A DNA stretch of 49,335 bases, from positions 1 through 49,335 of the forward strand of contig JADLDB010000118.1 in NCBI GenBank assembly GCA_020846875.1, given 5' to 3'. The position numbers and the translations under genes are program-made. Shown here piece by piece: positions 26,758 to 35,697 of this stretch (position 1 is its first letter; each line of letters opens with the position of its first letter). The notes beneath the pieces are model-generated. The model was not told the origin of the DNA. It did not search any database and was given only the letters and a program-made list of their open reading frames with translations. The stretch is from Myxococcales bacterium. Lineage in GTDB: Bacteria > Myxococcota > Myxococcia > Myxococcales > Myxococcaceae.

Positions 26758-26776
26758 CTTCCGCCACAGTGGCCTC

Positions 26777-28204
26777 ATGCGCTCGCTCCTCGGCCTGGTG
26801 GCGGTGTCCATTCTCTTCGCGTGTGGACCGTCCCCGCTCTCGCGCGAGTCGGGCCCGGCCTTCGGCCACTTCGAGGTGACGGCGAAGGACGCGGCGCTCG
26901 CCTCGCTGGAGGAGCCGCTGTCCGTCACGGTGGGCGGCGTCGCCGCGTACGAGGTGAAGCGCACGGGGACGGACGCGGTCGTCTTCACCGTGCAGGGGCA
27001 CTCCACGCCGGGGCTGCAGGAGGTGGTGGTGCGCGGCCGTGGCGGCAGCGCGGTGACGGTGGGCAGCCTGCGCGTGGAAGCACCACGGCACCCGGCCTTC
27101 GCGCGGATGGTGGCCTTCGGCGCCAGCCTCACCATGGGCACGCAGGACGCCACCATTCACGCGCGCACGCAGCTGCACGGCCCGGCCACGCTGGTGGCGC
27201 GGCAGGCGGGGGCGTACCTGGGGCTGCCCTTGCTCAAGACGGGCTACCTGCCCACCTTGACGCCGGACGACTTCGACCTCGCCACCTGCACCGAGAAGGG
27301 AGACCTCTTCTCCGCGCTGGGGCACCGCGCGACCAAGGAGCTCATCCCGAAGCTCAAGGACCGGGACGGGAACGTGATCATCAGCCGGATGCGGGTGGAC
27401 CCCAGGCTGACCGTCACCAACCTCGCCGTAGGGGGCACGCGCGTCACCGAGGTGGTGCACCACCCGCCTGGCCTCCTGGCCATCGTGCTGGAGCACCTGG
27501 TGTGGGACGTGGACGTGGACACCGCGGGCCTCATCGAGCCGCCGGCCGAGTCGCAGCTCGACCGCGTGGTGGCCCTGCAGCCGACGTTGGTGCTCAGCAC
27601 CGACCTCATCGGCAACGACTACAACAACGTCAACCTGAACGCGGAAGGTGTCCCCTCGCTGGACGCGGTGACGTCCGACGAGGACTTCACCGCCGCGCTG
27701 CGCACCGTGCTGCAGCGGCTCGACGCCACCGGCGCGCACGTCTTCCTCGCCACCGGCCCGGACGCGACGCTGCTGCCCCGCTACGACGCGAAGGTGGCGG
27801 AACTCAGGGCGCGAGGCTTCTCCGAGGCCGATGCCACCGGCTGGCGTGACGGCTTGCGTGCGCGCATCACCCACTTCAACGAGATTCTCCTCGTTGAGAC
27901 GGCCCGCTACCCGCGCGTGCACGTGGTGGACGTGGCCGGCAAGGTGCGGGACATCTTCGCCAACGGCCTTGTCGTGGGCGGGCAGACGCTCCCTGCGGTG
28001 CCCTTCGGCGGGCTGCTCTCCCTCGACAGCATGCACTTCTCCGACACCGGCTACGCGGTGCTGGCCAACACCTTCCTCGAGGAGGTGAACCGGGTGCTGC
28101 AGGCGGACCTCCCGCCGGTGGACGTGGAGGCCGCGCACGCGGACGACCCGTACTCGGTGGAGGCGCTGCGGGCGAACGGCTTCCCCTGCGCCGGGACGCG
28201 CTGA
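26777..28204 (+). CDS. SGNH/GDSL-type hydrolase lipoprotein
   Basis: 475 residues from the ATG at 26777, preceded by a signal peptide (MRSLLGLVAVSILFAC) with lipobox LFAC. Residues 25-105 resemble an IPT/TIG-like beta domain. The hydrolase follows: block I with nucleophile S117 in VAFGASLTMG (Ala in place of the usual GDS Asp), block III GNDYNN, and block V DSMHFSDTGY with the catalytic Asp/His pair. It probably cleaves an ester at the cell surface. The substrate is unknown. Confidence 0.85.
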   Translation: MRSLLGLVAVSILFACGPSPLSRESGPAFGHFEVTAKDAALASLEEPLSVTVGGVAAYEVKRTGTDAVVFTVQGHSTPGLQEVVVRGRGGSAVTVGSLRVEAPRHPAFARMVAFGASLTMGTQDATIHARTQLHGPATLVARQAGAYLGLPLLKTGYLPTLTPDDFDLATCTEKGDLFSALGHRATKELIPKLKDRDGNVIISRMRVDPRLTVTNLAVGGTRVTEVVHHPPGLLAIVLEHLVWDVDVDTAGLIEPPAESQLDRVVALQPTLVLSTDLIGNDYNNVNLNAEGVPSLDAVTSDEDFTAALRTVLQRLDATGAHVFLATGPDATLLPRYDAKVAELRARGFSEADATGWRDGLRARITHFNEILLVETARYPRVHVVDVAGKVRDIFANGLVVGGQTLPAVPFGGLLSLDSMHFSDTGYAVLANTFLEEVNRVLQADLPPVDVEAAHADDPYSVEALRANGFPCAGTR

Positions 28205-28225
28205 CGGAACGCCCCACCTGCTCCC

Positions 28226-28507
28226 TCAAGCGCCGGAGGCCGTGGCTGGGCCGGCTCCGTCGCCGCGCGCAGGCGTCCGAACTCCACCGGGCAGTGGGCG
28301 CTGTGCACCGTCACCTCGGCGCCGTGGGTGGCCGCCCGTCAGGTCCTGAGTGCCGATGCCGGTGTCGACCAGGATGAGCCCGTCGTTCGCCTCCACCAGC
28401 CAGCAGTGGCAGACGAGCTTCCCCGCGTCGAACAGCCCGCCCGAGCCGTTCACCAGCTTCGCGCTGGTGGGGCACTTGGTGGCGGCGCTGAGGTGGTGGA
28501 TTTTCAT
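28226..28507 (-). pseudogene. Metallo-beta-lactamase-fold hydrolase remnant
   Basis: From an ATG at 28507 the frame reads 'MKIHHLSAATKCPTSAKLVN', then a stretch ending DGLILVDTGIGTQDL, the N-terminus of a secreted or cytosolic MBL-fold hydrolase. Homology stops there and the metal-binding HxHxDH is missing. In a different frame from about 28325 the DNA reads GAEVTVHSAHCPVEFGRLRA, the typical C-terminal end of the same family. The whole middle, with the active site, is absent. No function remains. Confidence 0.65.
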
Positions 28508-28696
28508 GGCGCGGGATGGGGCAAGGACATCTCCCTGTGGGCCGACCTGCGCGCGGAGCTCCACTTCCTCAGCTGGCTGTGCATCCGCTTCGGCTGGGAG
28601 TTCTTCTACCTGCTGGCCACGCCCGAGCGGCAGTTCGTCGACCGCATCGAGACGTTCATGTACGGCCCCGTCCTCGGCATCGAACTGGGAGTCTGA
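28493..28696 (+). pseudogene. Possible C-terminal fragment of an unidentified protein
   Basis: Up to 67 residues could be read from a GTG at 28493, but the likely coding part begins near 28520. The W/F/Y-rich text 'ISLWADLRAELHFLSWLC' and 'ATPERQFVDRIETFMYGP' has real protein composition and codon use, unlike its surroundings. No start with a ribosome site was found. It overlaps the MBL remnant's start by about 15 bases. It could be the end of a gene whose front was deleted. Confidence 0.3.
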
Positions 28697-28764
28697 CGGG
28701 CCGCGGCAGCCTCTGAAGAAAGGCGGTGCTTGCACCGGCGCACGGCGCGGCGGAAAACCCGCTC

Positions 28765-30330
28765 ATGGATACGCGCGCGCTGTGGGACCGCTACCGGCAG
28801 CACCTCTGCGTCGTCGAGGACCTCGGCCTCACGCTGGACGTCAGCCGCATGGGCTTCTCCGAGGCGTGGCTCACCTCGATGGAGCCGGCGCTGCACAGGG
28901 CCTTCGCCGCGATGGACGCGCTGGAGAAGGGCGCCATCGCCAACCCGGACGAGAAGCGAAAGGTGGGGCACTACTGGCTGCGCGCCCCGGAGCTTGCCTC
29001 CACCGAGGACGCGCTGGCGATTCGCGAGGCCCTGTCCCAGGTGAAGGCCTTCGCGGCCGACGTGCACTCCGGGAAGGTGAAGCCTCCGTCGGCGCCACGC
29101 TTCACCAAGGTCCTGGTGGTGGGCATCGGCGGCTCGGCGCTGGGCCCGCAGTTGGCGGCCGACGCGCTGTCCACCGCCCGGGACAAGCTGACGACGCACT
29201 TCTTCGACAACACCGACCCCGACGGCTTCGACCGGGTGCTGGCGCAGCTCCAGCCCGCGCTGGCCGAGACGCTGGTGGTCGTCATCAGCAAGTCCGGCGG
29301 CACGAAGGAGACGCGCAACGGGATGCTGGAAGCGCGCGCGGCCTTCACCAGAGCCGGGCTCGCCTTCTCCAAGCACGCGGTGGCGGTGACGGGGGCCGGC
29401 AGCGAGCTGGACCAGACGGCGGCCGACTGGCTGGCGCGCTTCCCCATGTGGGACTGGGTCGGCGGGCGCACCTCGGAGACGAGCGCGGTAGGGCTGTTGC
29501 CCGCGGCGCTGCAGGGCGTGGACATCGACGCCTTCCTCGACGGCGCCCGGAGCATGGACGTGGCCACCCGCTCCCGCGCGCTGGCGAAGAACCCGGCGGC
29601 GTTGATGGCGCTGATGTGGCACCACGGCAGCGGGGGGGTGGGCAACAAGGACCTGGTGGTGCTGCCCTACAAGGACCGCCTGCTGCTCATGTCCCGCTAC
29701 CTGCAGCAGCTGGTGATGGAGTCGCTGGGCAAGACGCTGGACCTCGACGGGAAAGAGGTGAACCAGGGCCTCGCGGTGTACGGGAACAAGGGCAGCACCG
29801 ACCAACACGCCTACGTGCAGCAGCTGCGCGACGGGGTGCCCAACTTCTTCGCCCTCTTCATCGAGGTGCTCAAGGACCGCGACGGCGCGTCGATGGAGGT
29901 GGAGCCCCGCGTCACCAGCGGCGATTACCTGCTGGGCTTCCTCCTCGGCACCCGGGCCGCGCTGCACGAGAAGCGCCGCGAGTCGATGACCCTCACCCTG
30001 CCCGAGGTGAGCGCGAAGAGCCTGGGCGCCCTCATCGCCCTCTTCGAGCGCACGGTGGGCTTCTACGCCACCCTCATCAACGTGAACGCCTACCACCAGC
30101 CCGGCGTGGAGGCGGGGAAGAAGGCCGCCGCCGCGGTGCTCTCGCTGCAACAGAAGGTGCTGGACGCGCTGTCGGGCGAGGCGCTCACCGCCGAGGCCCT
30201 GGCGACGAAGGCGGGCGCGGCGGACCAGGTGGAAAGCGTGTTCAAGCTGCTCGAGCACCTGGCGGCCAACGGGCGGGCGGTGCGCCAGCCGGCCCCGCGC
30301 TACGTCGAGTCGAAGTTCCGGAAGGCGTGA
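28765..30330 (+). CDS. pgi: Glucose-6-phosphate isomerase
   Basis: 521 residues from the ATG at 28765 with GGAAAA upstream. Signature segments: GIGGSALGP in the first SIS domain, [10 protein letters not shown], then [23 protein letters not shown] (the active-site His) and the catalytic Lys near [15 protein letters not shown]. It interconverts glucose-6-phosphate and fructose-6-phosphate in glycolysis/gluconeogenesis. No carbohydrate operon surrounds it. Confidence 0.93.
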   Translation: MDTRALWDRYRQHLCVVEDLGLTLDVSRMGFSEAWLTSMEPALHRAFAAMDALEKGAIANPDEKRKVGHYWLRAPELASTEDALAIREALSQVKAFAADVHSGKVKPPSAPRFTKVLVVGIGGSALGPQLAADALSTARDKLTTHFFDNTDPDGFDRVLAQLQPALAETLVVVISKSGGTKETRNGMLEARAAFTRAGLAFSKHAVAVTGAGSELDQTAADWLARFPMWDWVGGRTSETSAVGLLPAALQGVDIDAFLDGARSMDVATRSRALAKNPAALMALMWHHGSGGVGNKDLVVLPYKDRLLLMSRYLQQLVMESLGKTLDLDGKEVNQGLAVYGNKGSTDQHAYVQQLRDGVPNFFALFIEVLKDRDGASMEVEPRVTSGDYLLGFLLGTRAALHEKRRESMTLTLPEVSAKSLGALIALFERTVGFYATLINVNAYHQPGVEAGKKAAAAVLSLQQKVLDALSGEALTAEALATKAGAADQVESVFKLLEHLAANGRAVRQPAPRYVESKFRKA

Positions 30331-30345
30331 GGGGGGAGAACGCGC

Positions 30346-30473
30346 ATGACTCCTGAGCCAGGCAAGCCCAGCACCTCCGGCGGAGGCTTTCTCACGGCCT
30401 GCCGGTGATGGCGCCGTTCCGCAAGGGCGATCCGCTCGTCTGGACCCACCTCAAGGTCGACGACGCGAAGTAG
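30346..30473 (+). other. Two tiny overlapping reading frames after pgi
   Basis: A strong GGGGGGAG ribosome site precedes an ATG (30346) encoding 20 residues (MTPEPGKPSTSGGG...). Its stop overlaps a second ATG (TGATG, 30408) encoding 21 residues that end LVWTHLKVDDAK. It looks like the two ends of a shortened gene, parallel to the cupin and MBL remnants; a small translated ORF pair is the alternative. Confidence 0.25.
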
Positions 30474-30986
30474 TCAGGCCGGCGAAGCGGTGCGCAGCGA
30501 CTGCAGCCAGTCGATGACGTCCACGTGCGGGGCGCCGGTCGTCTTCGCCAGCACGTCCACCACCGTGTCGAAGTCCTTGGTGGCCAGCAGGTTGAGCGCG
30601 TACTCGCGGTGCTCTTCCAGCGAGCGCTTGGCCACCGCCACCGCGCCCGGCAGGGTGAGGGCAGACAGGAGGCTCAAGACGTTCACCAGCAGGAAGACCC
30701 AGTTGAGGAAGAAGCTGATCAGCCCCCACCAGCCCAGCACCACCGTCCACAGCGTCATGCCCGCGAAGTCGCGCAGGGCGCAGGAGCGGCAGGACTGGCC
30801 GGCCAGCGTCTCCCAGCGGAACATGATCAGCATCCCCGTGTTGCGGAAGAAGCGCACGCCGGTGGCCGGCACCCGCGCTCCGCAGCGCTGACAGCCCATC
30901 GGGGTATGCACGGCGCCCTTCGCCCGCGCGAGGCGCACCAGCAGCACCACCCCCGCCACCACGCCGAAGAAGAGGAGCAGCCCCAT
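30474..30986 (-). CDS. Membrane protein with two CxxC pairs
   Basis: 170 residues. An N-terminal transmembrane helix (MGLLLFFGVVAGVVLLVRLA) is followed by CQRCG (about 32-36) and CRSC (about 66-69), probably one zinc site. Two further hydrophobic helices lie at about 77-115. The C-terminal 50 residues are helical and amphipathic. The topology suggests a small integral membrane protein with a zinc-ribbon-like loop. It converges with pgi. Unknown function. Confidence 0.7.
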   Translation of the reverse strand: MGLLLFFGVVAGVVLLVRLARAKGAVHTPMGCQRCGARVPATGVRFFRNTGMLIMFRWETLAGQSCRSCALRDFAGMTLWTVVLGWWGLISFFLNWVFLLVNVLSLLSALTLPGAVAVAKRSLEEHREYALNLLATKDFDTVVDVLAKTTGAPHVDVIDWLQSLRTASPA

Positions 30987-31034
30987 GGCGCGAGGTCTGA
31001 CACACGAGCGGCCCGCCCTGTGCAGAAATGCGCG

Positions 31035-31850
31035 TCAGCGGCGCAGGCGCGGCAGCAGCGAGAGGACGAAGGCCAGCGCCAGGCCCAGCACGATGGCTGC
31101 CCCCGAGGGCACGTTGACCTGGGTGGACACGCCCAGGCCGGCCACGCCCGCCAGCAGCGCCACCACCACGCTGAAGAAGAAGGTCCCCCGCGCGCTGCCC
31201 GCCAGGTTGCGGGCCGCCGCCGCCGGCACCACCAGCATCGCCTCCACCATCAAGGCGCCCATCACCTTCACCGACACCACGATGGCCGCCGTCAGCACCA
31301 CCACGAAGAGGTACTCGTCGCGCGCCTCGGGCATCTTCGCCGCCGCCGCCAGCCGCGCGTCCAGCGCCTGCACCAGCAGCCGGTTGGCCATGGGGCCCAC
31401 CACCGCCGCGGCCAGCGCCAGCGCTACGCCCAGCAGGACGAGGTCGACGGGCTGCACCGTCAGCACACTGCCGAACATCACCGCCTCGAGCTGGTGGATG
31501 TTGAAGCGCCGCGTTACGGCGACCAGCAGGCACACCCCCAGCCCCAGGGTGAAGGCCAGCAGCACCCCCACCAGCGTGTCGGGCGGGAGCAGCGAGCGCC
31601 GCCGCACGAAGACCAGCACCACGCCGGTGAAGAGCGAGAAGCCGAAGACGCTGCCCCACGGCGCGTCCACCGGCTCCCCCAGCAGCACGCCCAGCGCCAC
31701 GCCCGTCAGCACCGCCTGCCCCACCGCCGCGGAGAAGAAGGCCAGGCGCCGGGCCACCACCAGGTGCGAGAGGCCTCCCAGCAGCGGCGCGGCGAGGAGG
31801 ACGGCGAGGAGCGCCCGCTGCACGAAGGGGAACGAGAGGACGTCCGTCAC
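31035..31850 (-). CDS. Metal ABC transporter permease (ZnuB-type)
   Basis: 271 residues from the GTG at 31850, whose first bases overlap the stop of the ATPase gene (GTGA). About eight hydrophobic helices are seen. 'HLVVARRLAFFSAAVGQAVLTGVALG' and 'VMGALMVEAMLVVPAAAARNLA' are typical of the ABC-3 (ZnuB/MntB) permease family. It is the third gene of the transporter and forms the membrane channel for Zn, Mn or Fe. Confidence 0.88.
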   Translation of the reverse strand: MTDVLSFPFVQRALLAVLLAAPLLGGLSHLVVARRLAFFSAAVGQAVLTGVALGVLLGEPVDAPWGSVFGFSLFTGVVLVFVRRRSLLPPDTLVGVLLAFTLGLGVCLLVAVTRRFNIHQLEAVMFGSVLTVQPVDLVLLGVALALAAAVVGPMANRLLVQALDARLAAAAKMPEARDEYLFVVVLTAAIVVSVKVMGALMVEAMLVVPAAAARNLAGSARGTFFFSVVVALLAGVAGLGVSTQVNVPSGAAIVLGLALAFVLSLLPRLRR

Positions 31851-32461
31851 GGCGCGGCTCCGGCTGCACCGGACAGGCGCGTCACCTTCGTCGCCAGCGC
31901 CTCCACCCGCGCCGCGTCGTGGGAAATCCACAGCGTGGTGAGGCGCCCGGTGAGGCCCCGCAGCGCGTCCCCCAGCACCGCCGCCGAGGCCGCGTCGAGG
32001 CCCGCCTCCGGCTCGTCCAGCAGCAGCAGCTCCGGCGCGTCGCACAGGGCGTTGGCCAGCAGCACCCGGCGCAGCTCACCTCCGGACAGCTTCGAGAGCG
32101 GCCGCTCCAGCGCCCCCGCCAGCCCCACCTCTTCCAGCGCCTTCCTCGCCTGCTCGCGCAGCCCGCCGCCCACCCCCAGCACCACCGGCCAGGACGTGCG
32201 GGAAGCGCCGAACAACTCCAGCACCGTCAGCGGCAGCGCGGCCGGCACCTCCAGCCGCTGCGGCACCACCGCCACCCGCGCCGCCGTCACCGCCACTTTC
32301 CCGGTGAAGGGCACCAGCCCCAGCAGTGCGTCCAGCACGGTGCTCTTCCCGCTGCCGTTGGGCCCCACCAGCGCGTGCAGCGCGCCCTGCTCCACCTGGA
32401 AGGAAACGCCCTCCACCCGGCCCGGCACGGTGAGGCGCTCCACGTCCACCACCACCGTCAC
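31847..32461 (-). CDS. Metal ABC transporter ATP-binding protein (ZnuC-type)
   Basis: 204 residues from the GTG at 32461, overlapping the substrate-binding protein's stop (GTGA). Walker A GPNGSGKST, ABC signature LSGGELRRVLLANAL, Walker B LLLLDEPEAGLD and a switch His in ISHDAAR are all present. It is shorter than the usual 240-250 residues. It energises the permease from the cytoplasmic side. Confidence 0.9.
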   Translation of the reverse strand: MTVVVDVERLTVPGRVEGVSFQVEQGALHALVGPNGSGKSTVLDALLGLVPFTGKVAVTAARVAVVPQRLEVPAALPLTVLELFGASRTSWPVVLGVGGGLREQARKALEEVGLAGALERPLSKLSGGELRRVLLANALCDAPELLLLDEPEAGLDAASAAVLGDALRGLTGRLTTLWISHDAARVEALATKVTRLSGAAGAAP

Positions 32462-33294
32462 GGGGCGAGCCCCGTCACCAGCGCGTCGACGTTGGCCTTC
32501 ATCTCCTGCTCGAAGCGCTCCCGGGTGTACGCACCGGTGGCGATGTGGCTGACCACCACCACCCTCGCGCCGGACTGCGCCAGCACCTCCGTCATCGCCC
32601 TGGGGAAGCTTGCCTCGGACAGCACCAGCTTCACCCGCTCCTTCTTCACCAGGTCCACCACCCCGCCCAGCTCGGCCGCGGAGGGGACGAGGCCGTGCGA
32701 GGGCTCCACCACCGCGGCCAGCCCCACCCCCAGCTCCTGCAGCAGGTAGCTGTAGCCGTCGTGCACGGTGATGACCCGCGCCCCCTTGAAGGGCAGCAGC
32801 CGCTTCACCGCGTCCGCGCGCTGCGCCCGCAGCTTCTTGCCGTACGCGGTGGCGTTCTTCGTCAGCGCGGCCTGGAGCTCCGGCCGCAGCTCGCCCAGCG
32901 CCCGCGCGATGACGTGGCTCTGCTGAATGGCGTTGGAGAAGGACAGGAAGGTGTGGCTGTTGACGGCCTCGCCGTGCGCGCCGCGCAGCAGCGCCGTCGA
33001 GTCGTTGACGCGGATGACGCGGCACCGGGTGTTGCCCGAGGCCTTCAGCATCTCGAGGATGAAGTCGTCGTGGCCGATGCCGTTGATGACCAGCGCGTCC
33101 AGGCTGCCCAGCTTCGCCACGTCCTCGGGCCGCGGCTGGTAGGCGCCCACGTCCACGTCGCCCGGCAGCACCGGCACCACCTCCACCGGCAGGCCCGCGC
33201 TCACCGTCGCCGTCCACGAGAAGTACGGGTGCAGCGTGACGCCCACCTTGAGCGGCGCGGCCGTCAGCGTGAGGGCGAGGAGCGCAGAGACCAC
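32458..33294 (-). CDS. Metal ABC transporter substrate-binding protein (ZnuA-type)
   Basis: 278 residues from the GTG at 33294. A short signal peptide (MVSALLALTLTAAP) leads into a cluster A-I fold. Likely metal ligands are H22 in VTLHPYFSW, H75 in NGIGHDDF, H in the TVHDGYSYLL segment and an acidic residue in LSEASFPRA. The His-rich loop of some ZnuA proteins is absent, so the metal (Zn, Mn, Fe) is undecided. It is the first of three coupled genes. A perfect palindrome lies about 40 bases upstream. Confidence 0.88.
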   Translation of the reverse strand: MVSALLALTLTAAPLKVGVTLHPYFSWTATVSAGLPVEVVPVLPGDVDVGAYQPRPEDVAKLGSLDALVINGIGHDDFILEMLKASGNTRCRVIRVNDSTALLRGAHGEAVNSHTFLSFSNAIQQSHVIARALGELRPELQAALTKNATAYGKKLRAQRADAVKRLLPFKGARVITVHDGYSYLLQELGVGLAAVVEPSHGLVPSAAELGGVVDLVKKERVKLVLSEASFPRAMTEVLAQSGARVVVVSHIATGAYTRERFEQEMKANVDALVTGLAP

Positions 33295-33333
33295 GCACCC
33301 ACCCTACCCTCCCCGGCGGCAGGTGTGAGGGCG

Positions 33334-33351
33334 CTTGCGCTTCGACGCAAG
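33334..33351. promoter_or_regulatory. Perfect palindrome between metal transporter and ADP-ribosylglycohydrolase
   Basis: CTTGCG-N6-CGCAAG (33334-33339, 33346-33351), located between two divergent genes. It is not a consensus Zur or Fur box. It could bind a regulator acting on either gene; as RNA it would form a hairpin in the leader. Confidence 0.4.
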
Positions 33352-33370
33352 ATAGAGTCAATATGACCCC

Positions 33371-34252
33371 ATGACACCGCGCGAGCGCATGCAGTTGTCC
33401 CTGGAGGGCCTGTCGCTGGGCGACGCCTTCGGCGAGCGCTTCTTCGGGCCGCCGGGCATCGTCACCGGGCGGATTGCCGCGCGGGAGGTTCCTCCGGGCC
33501 CCTGGGCGTGGACGGACGACACCGCGATGGCCCTGTCCCTCTGCGAGGTGCTGGAGGCGCACGGCGCCGTCGAGCGGGACGCGCTGGCCCAGGCCTTCGC
33601 GCGGCGCTTCGCGACTGAGCCGATGCGCGGCTACGGCGGGGGAGCGCGCGACATCCTCACCGAGATTGGACGAGGCACGCCGTGGGAGCTGGCCGCGGGC
33701 CGCGCCTTCGACGGCCAGGGCTCGCTGGGCAACGGCGGGGCGATGCGCGCGGCGCCGGTGGGGGCGTACTTCGCGGAGGACCTCGCGCGGGTGGTGGAGG
33801 AGGCGAGGAGGTCGGCGGAGGTGACGCACGCACACGCCGACGGACAGGCGGGCGCCATCGCCGTGGCGGTGGCCGCCGCCCTCGTGGTCCGGGGAGCCGA
33901 CGGCCCCTCGCTGCTGCGCGAGACGTTGGCCCACGTGCCGTCCGGGGAGACCCGCGACGCCCTTGCGCGAGCGCTGGAGGTGCCCCTCACGACTTCTCCG
34001 GAAGTGGCGGCCGAGCGGCTCGGCAGCGGCGCGCGCGTCCTGTCATGGGACACCGTGCCCTTCTCGCTGTGGTGCGCGGCGCGGCACCTCGACGACTTCG
34101 AGGCGGCCCTGTGGTGCACCGTCGCCGGCCTGGGGGACCGGGACACCACCTGCGCCATCGTGGGGGGCGTCGTCGCGCTGCGCGTCGGACAGGCAGGGCT
34201 GCCCGCGGCGTGGCTTACGCGAAGAGAGGCGCTCCCCGGGCGCGCGGGTTGA
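33371..34252 (+). CDS. ADP-ribosylglycohydrolase family protein
   Basis: 293 residues. The dinuclear-Mg signature is complete: GDAFG (17-21), WTDDT (47-51), NGGAMR (121-126), TH at 152-153 and GDRDTT (255-260). Members remove ADP-ribose from proteins, nucleic acids or free adducts, for example DraG and ARH3 types. No ADP-ribosyltransferase or dinitrogenase gene lies nearby, so the target is unknown. It is divergent from the metal transporter. The tail after residue 270 is short. Confidence 0.9.
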   Translation: MTPRERMQLSLEGLSLGDAFGERFFGPPGIVTGRIAAREVPPGPWAWTDDTAMALSLCEVLEAHGAVERDALAQAFARRFATEPMRGYGGGARDILTEIGRGTPWELAAGRAFDGQGSLGNGGAMRAAPVGAYFAEDLARVVEEARRSAEVTHAHADGQAGAIAVAVAAALVVRGADGPSLLRETLAHVPSGETRDALARALEVPLTTSPEVAAERLGSGARVLSWDTVPFSLWCAARHLDDFEAALWCTVAGLGDRDTTCAIVGGVVALRVGQAGLPAAWLTRREALPGRAG

Positions 34253-34253
34253 T

Positions 34254-35570
34254 TCAGCTCGGCAGGCCGCCCAGCATCACGTCCAGCATGGCGAGGGCCG
34301 ACGCGGCGTCCGGCATGCCGGCCGACTCGACCAGCGCAGGGTCCACCGGCGCAGAGAGCTCCTCGCGCAGCTTCGCCACCGCCGCGCGCTTCGCCTCGCG
34401 CACCTTCGCCAACTCCGAGGGCGCCAGCTTCGTCTCGGCCCAGGCGGCGATGTCCCAGGACAGCTCCGCGTGCCGCGTCTCGTCGTCGGCGATGCGCTGC
34501 ATCAGCGCGCGGATCTCCTCGTCCTGCGCGTGCGCCGCCTGGTGGTGCGCCACCAGCGCGCCGTACGTCTCCCGCACGCAGCCCTCCACCGCGTTGTCGA
34601 GCGCCACGTCCACCAGCGAGCGCAGCGGCCGCGCCTCCACGCGAGGCGGCCTCACCCGTGCTCCAAAGCGCTCGGCGAGGTGCGAGGTGGCGTGCGCGTG
34701 CTGCACTTCCTCCACCGCCGACAGCACCGCGGCTCCCTTGAGCGCGGCCGGCGCCCCGTGCAGCGCGAGCTCCTCCTTGAGCCGGGTGAAGGCGTCCACG
34801 CTGGCCGCCTCGAGGTGCGCGGCGACGGCGAAGTGCCGCCCCAGCGCGTCGTCGCAGGCGGTGCGGCCGCTGGACGCAAGGCCGAAGGGCCGCCGGCCGA
34901 TGGCGCAGTTGGGATCGCCGTACTCCGCCACCTCGCTGCTCGTCTCCGTCACCTCGCCCGCGGGGGTGACGTTCAGGTAGTAGCGGGTCACCTTCGAGCC
35001 GGGCCCGCAGGCGTGGCCGCGCACCGCGATGACGTCGTACCCGCCGCCGGAGCGCGCCTTCACCCCGCCGCGATCGAGCGGCTCGCACTGCACGCGGTAG
35101 CTGTGGGCGTGCGCCATCAGCGCCGCCTCCTGCTCGGTGTCGATGGTGCCGAGGAACGTCTTGAGCTCCTCGATGGAGCTCCACGCCTTCACCTCGTCCG
35201 CCCTGGTGGTGCCGAGGAAGTACGAGACGCAGATCTCCAGGCAGCTCTCGCCGAAGCCCGCGTCGGGGTTGAGGCCGTCGAAGGCCGCCTGACAGGTGGG
35301 CTTGTCGGCGGCGGTGGCGCAGGCCGTGCCGCTGGTCGACAGGGTGCCGACGCTCGCCGGGTCGCTGCCCCGGAAGGTCGTGCGGGAGCGCAGCTCGACC
35401 ACGTCGGGGATGACCGCGGGTGACAGGCCGCTGACGGCCAGGCTGCCGTTGACGCACTGGGGCGCCTGGTAGCCGGCGACGTTGGGGCCACAACCAGCGA
35501 TCGCCAGGGGCGCCACCACGGAGGCCTTCAGGGCACGGCGGAACAGGTCTCTCAACAGGGACGGAGGCAT
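34254..35570 (-). CDS. Ferritin-like domain lipoprotein
   Basis: 438 residues from the ATG at 35570 with GAGG upstream; in-frame sequence further up is not protein-like. The lipobox is IAGC. A middle, Cys-containing domain (about 60-200) is unassigned. The C-terminal ~200 residues are a four-helix ferritin-like bundle with possible di-metal ligands: EAASVDAF, EEVQHAH, CVRETYG and DETRHAELSW (two ExxH-type motifs). It could bind iron or manganese or serve as an oxidase; which is not shown. Its stop lies two bases from that of the ADP-ribosylglycohydrolase. Confidence 0.82.
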   Translation of the reverse strand: MPPSLLRDLFRRALKASVVAPLAIAGCGPNVAGYQAPQCVNGSLAVSGLSPAVIPDVVELRSRTTFRGSDPASVGTLSTSGTACATAADKPTCQAAFDGLNPDAGFGESCLEICVSYFLGTTRADEVKAWSSIEELKTFLGTIDTEQEAALMAHAHSYRVQCEPLDRGGVKARSGGGYDVIAVRGHACGPGSKVTRYYLNVTPAGEVTETSSEVAEYGDPNCAIGRRPFGLASSGRTACDDALGRHFAVAAHLEAASVDAFTRLKEELALHGAPAALKGAAVLSAVEEVQHAHATSHLAERFGARVRPPRVEARPLRSLVDVALDNAVEGCVRETYGALVAHHQAAHAQDEEIRALMQRIADDETRHAELSWDIAAWAETKLAPSELAKVREAKRAAVAKLREELSAPVDPALVESAGMPDAASALAMLDVMLGGLPS

Positions 35571-35697
35571 GGGTTCCTCACCACGAGCAACGAGGATGCC
35601 ACGACAAGCAGCCGGAACGCCGCCCCTCGCTTCCGAGAAACACCTCGAAAATCTGCGGTCCCCGACGGGACAGCCACGGACGGCCGGGGCGCAGGAA

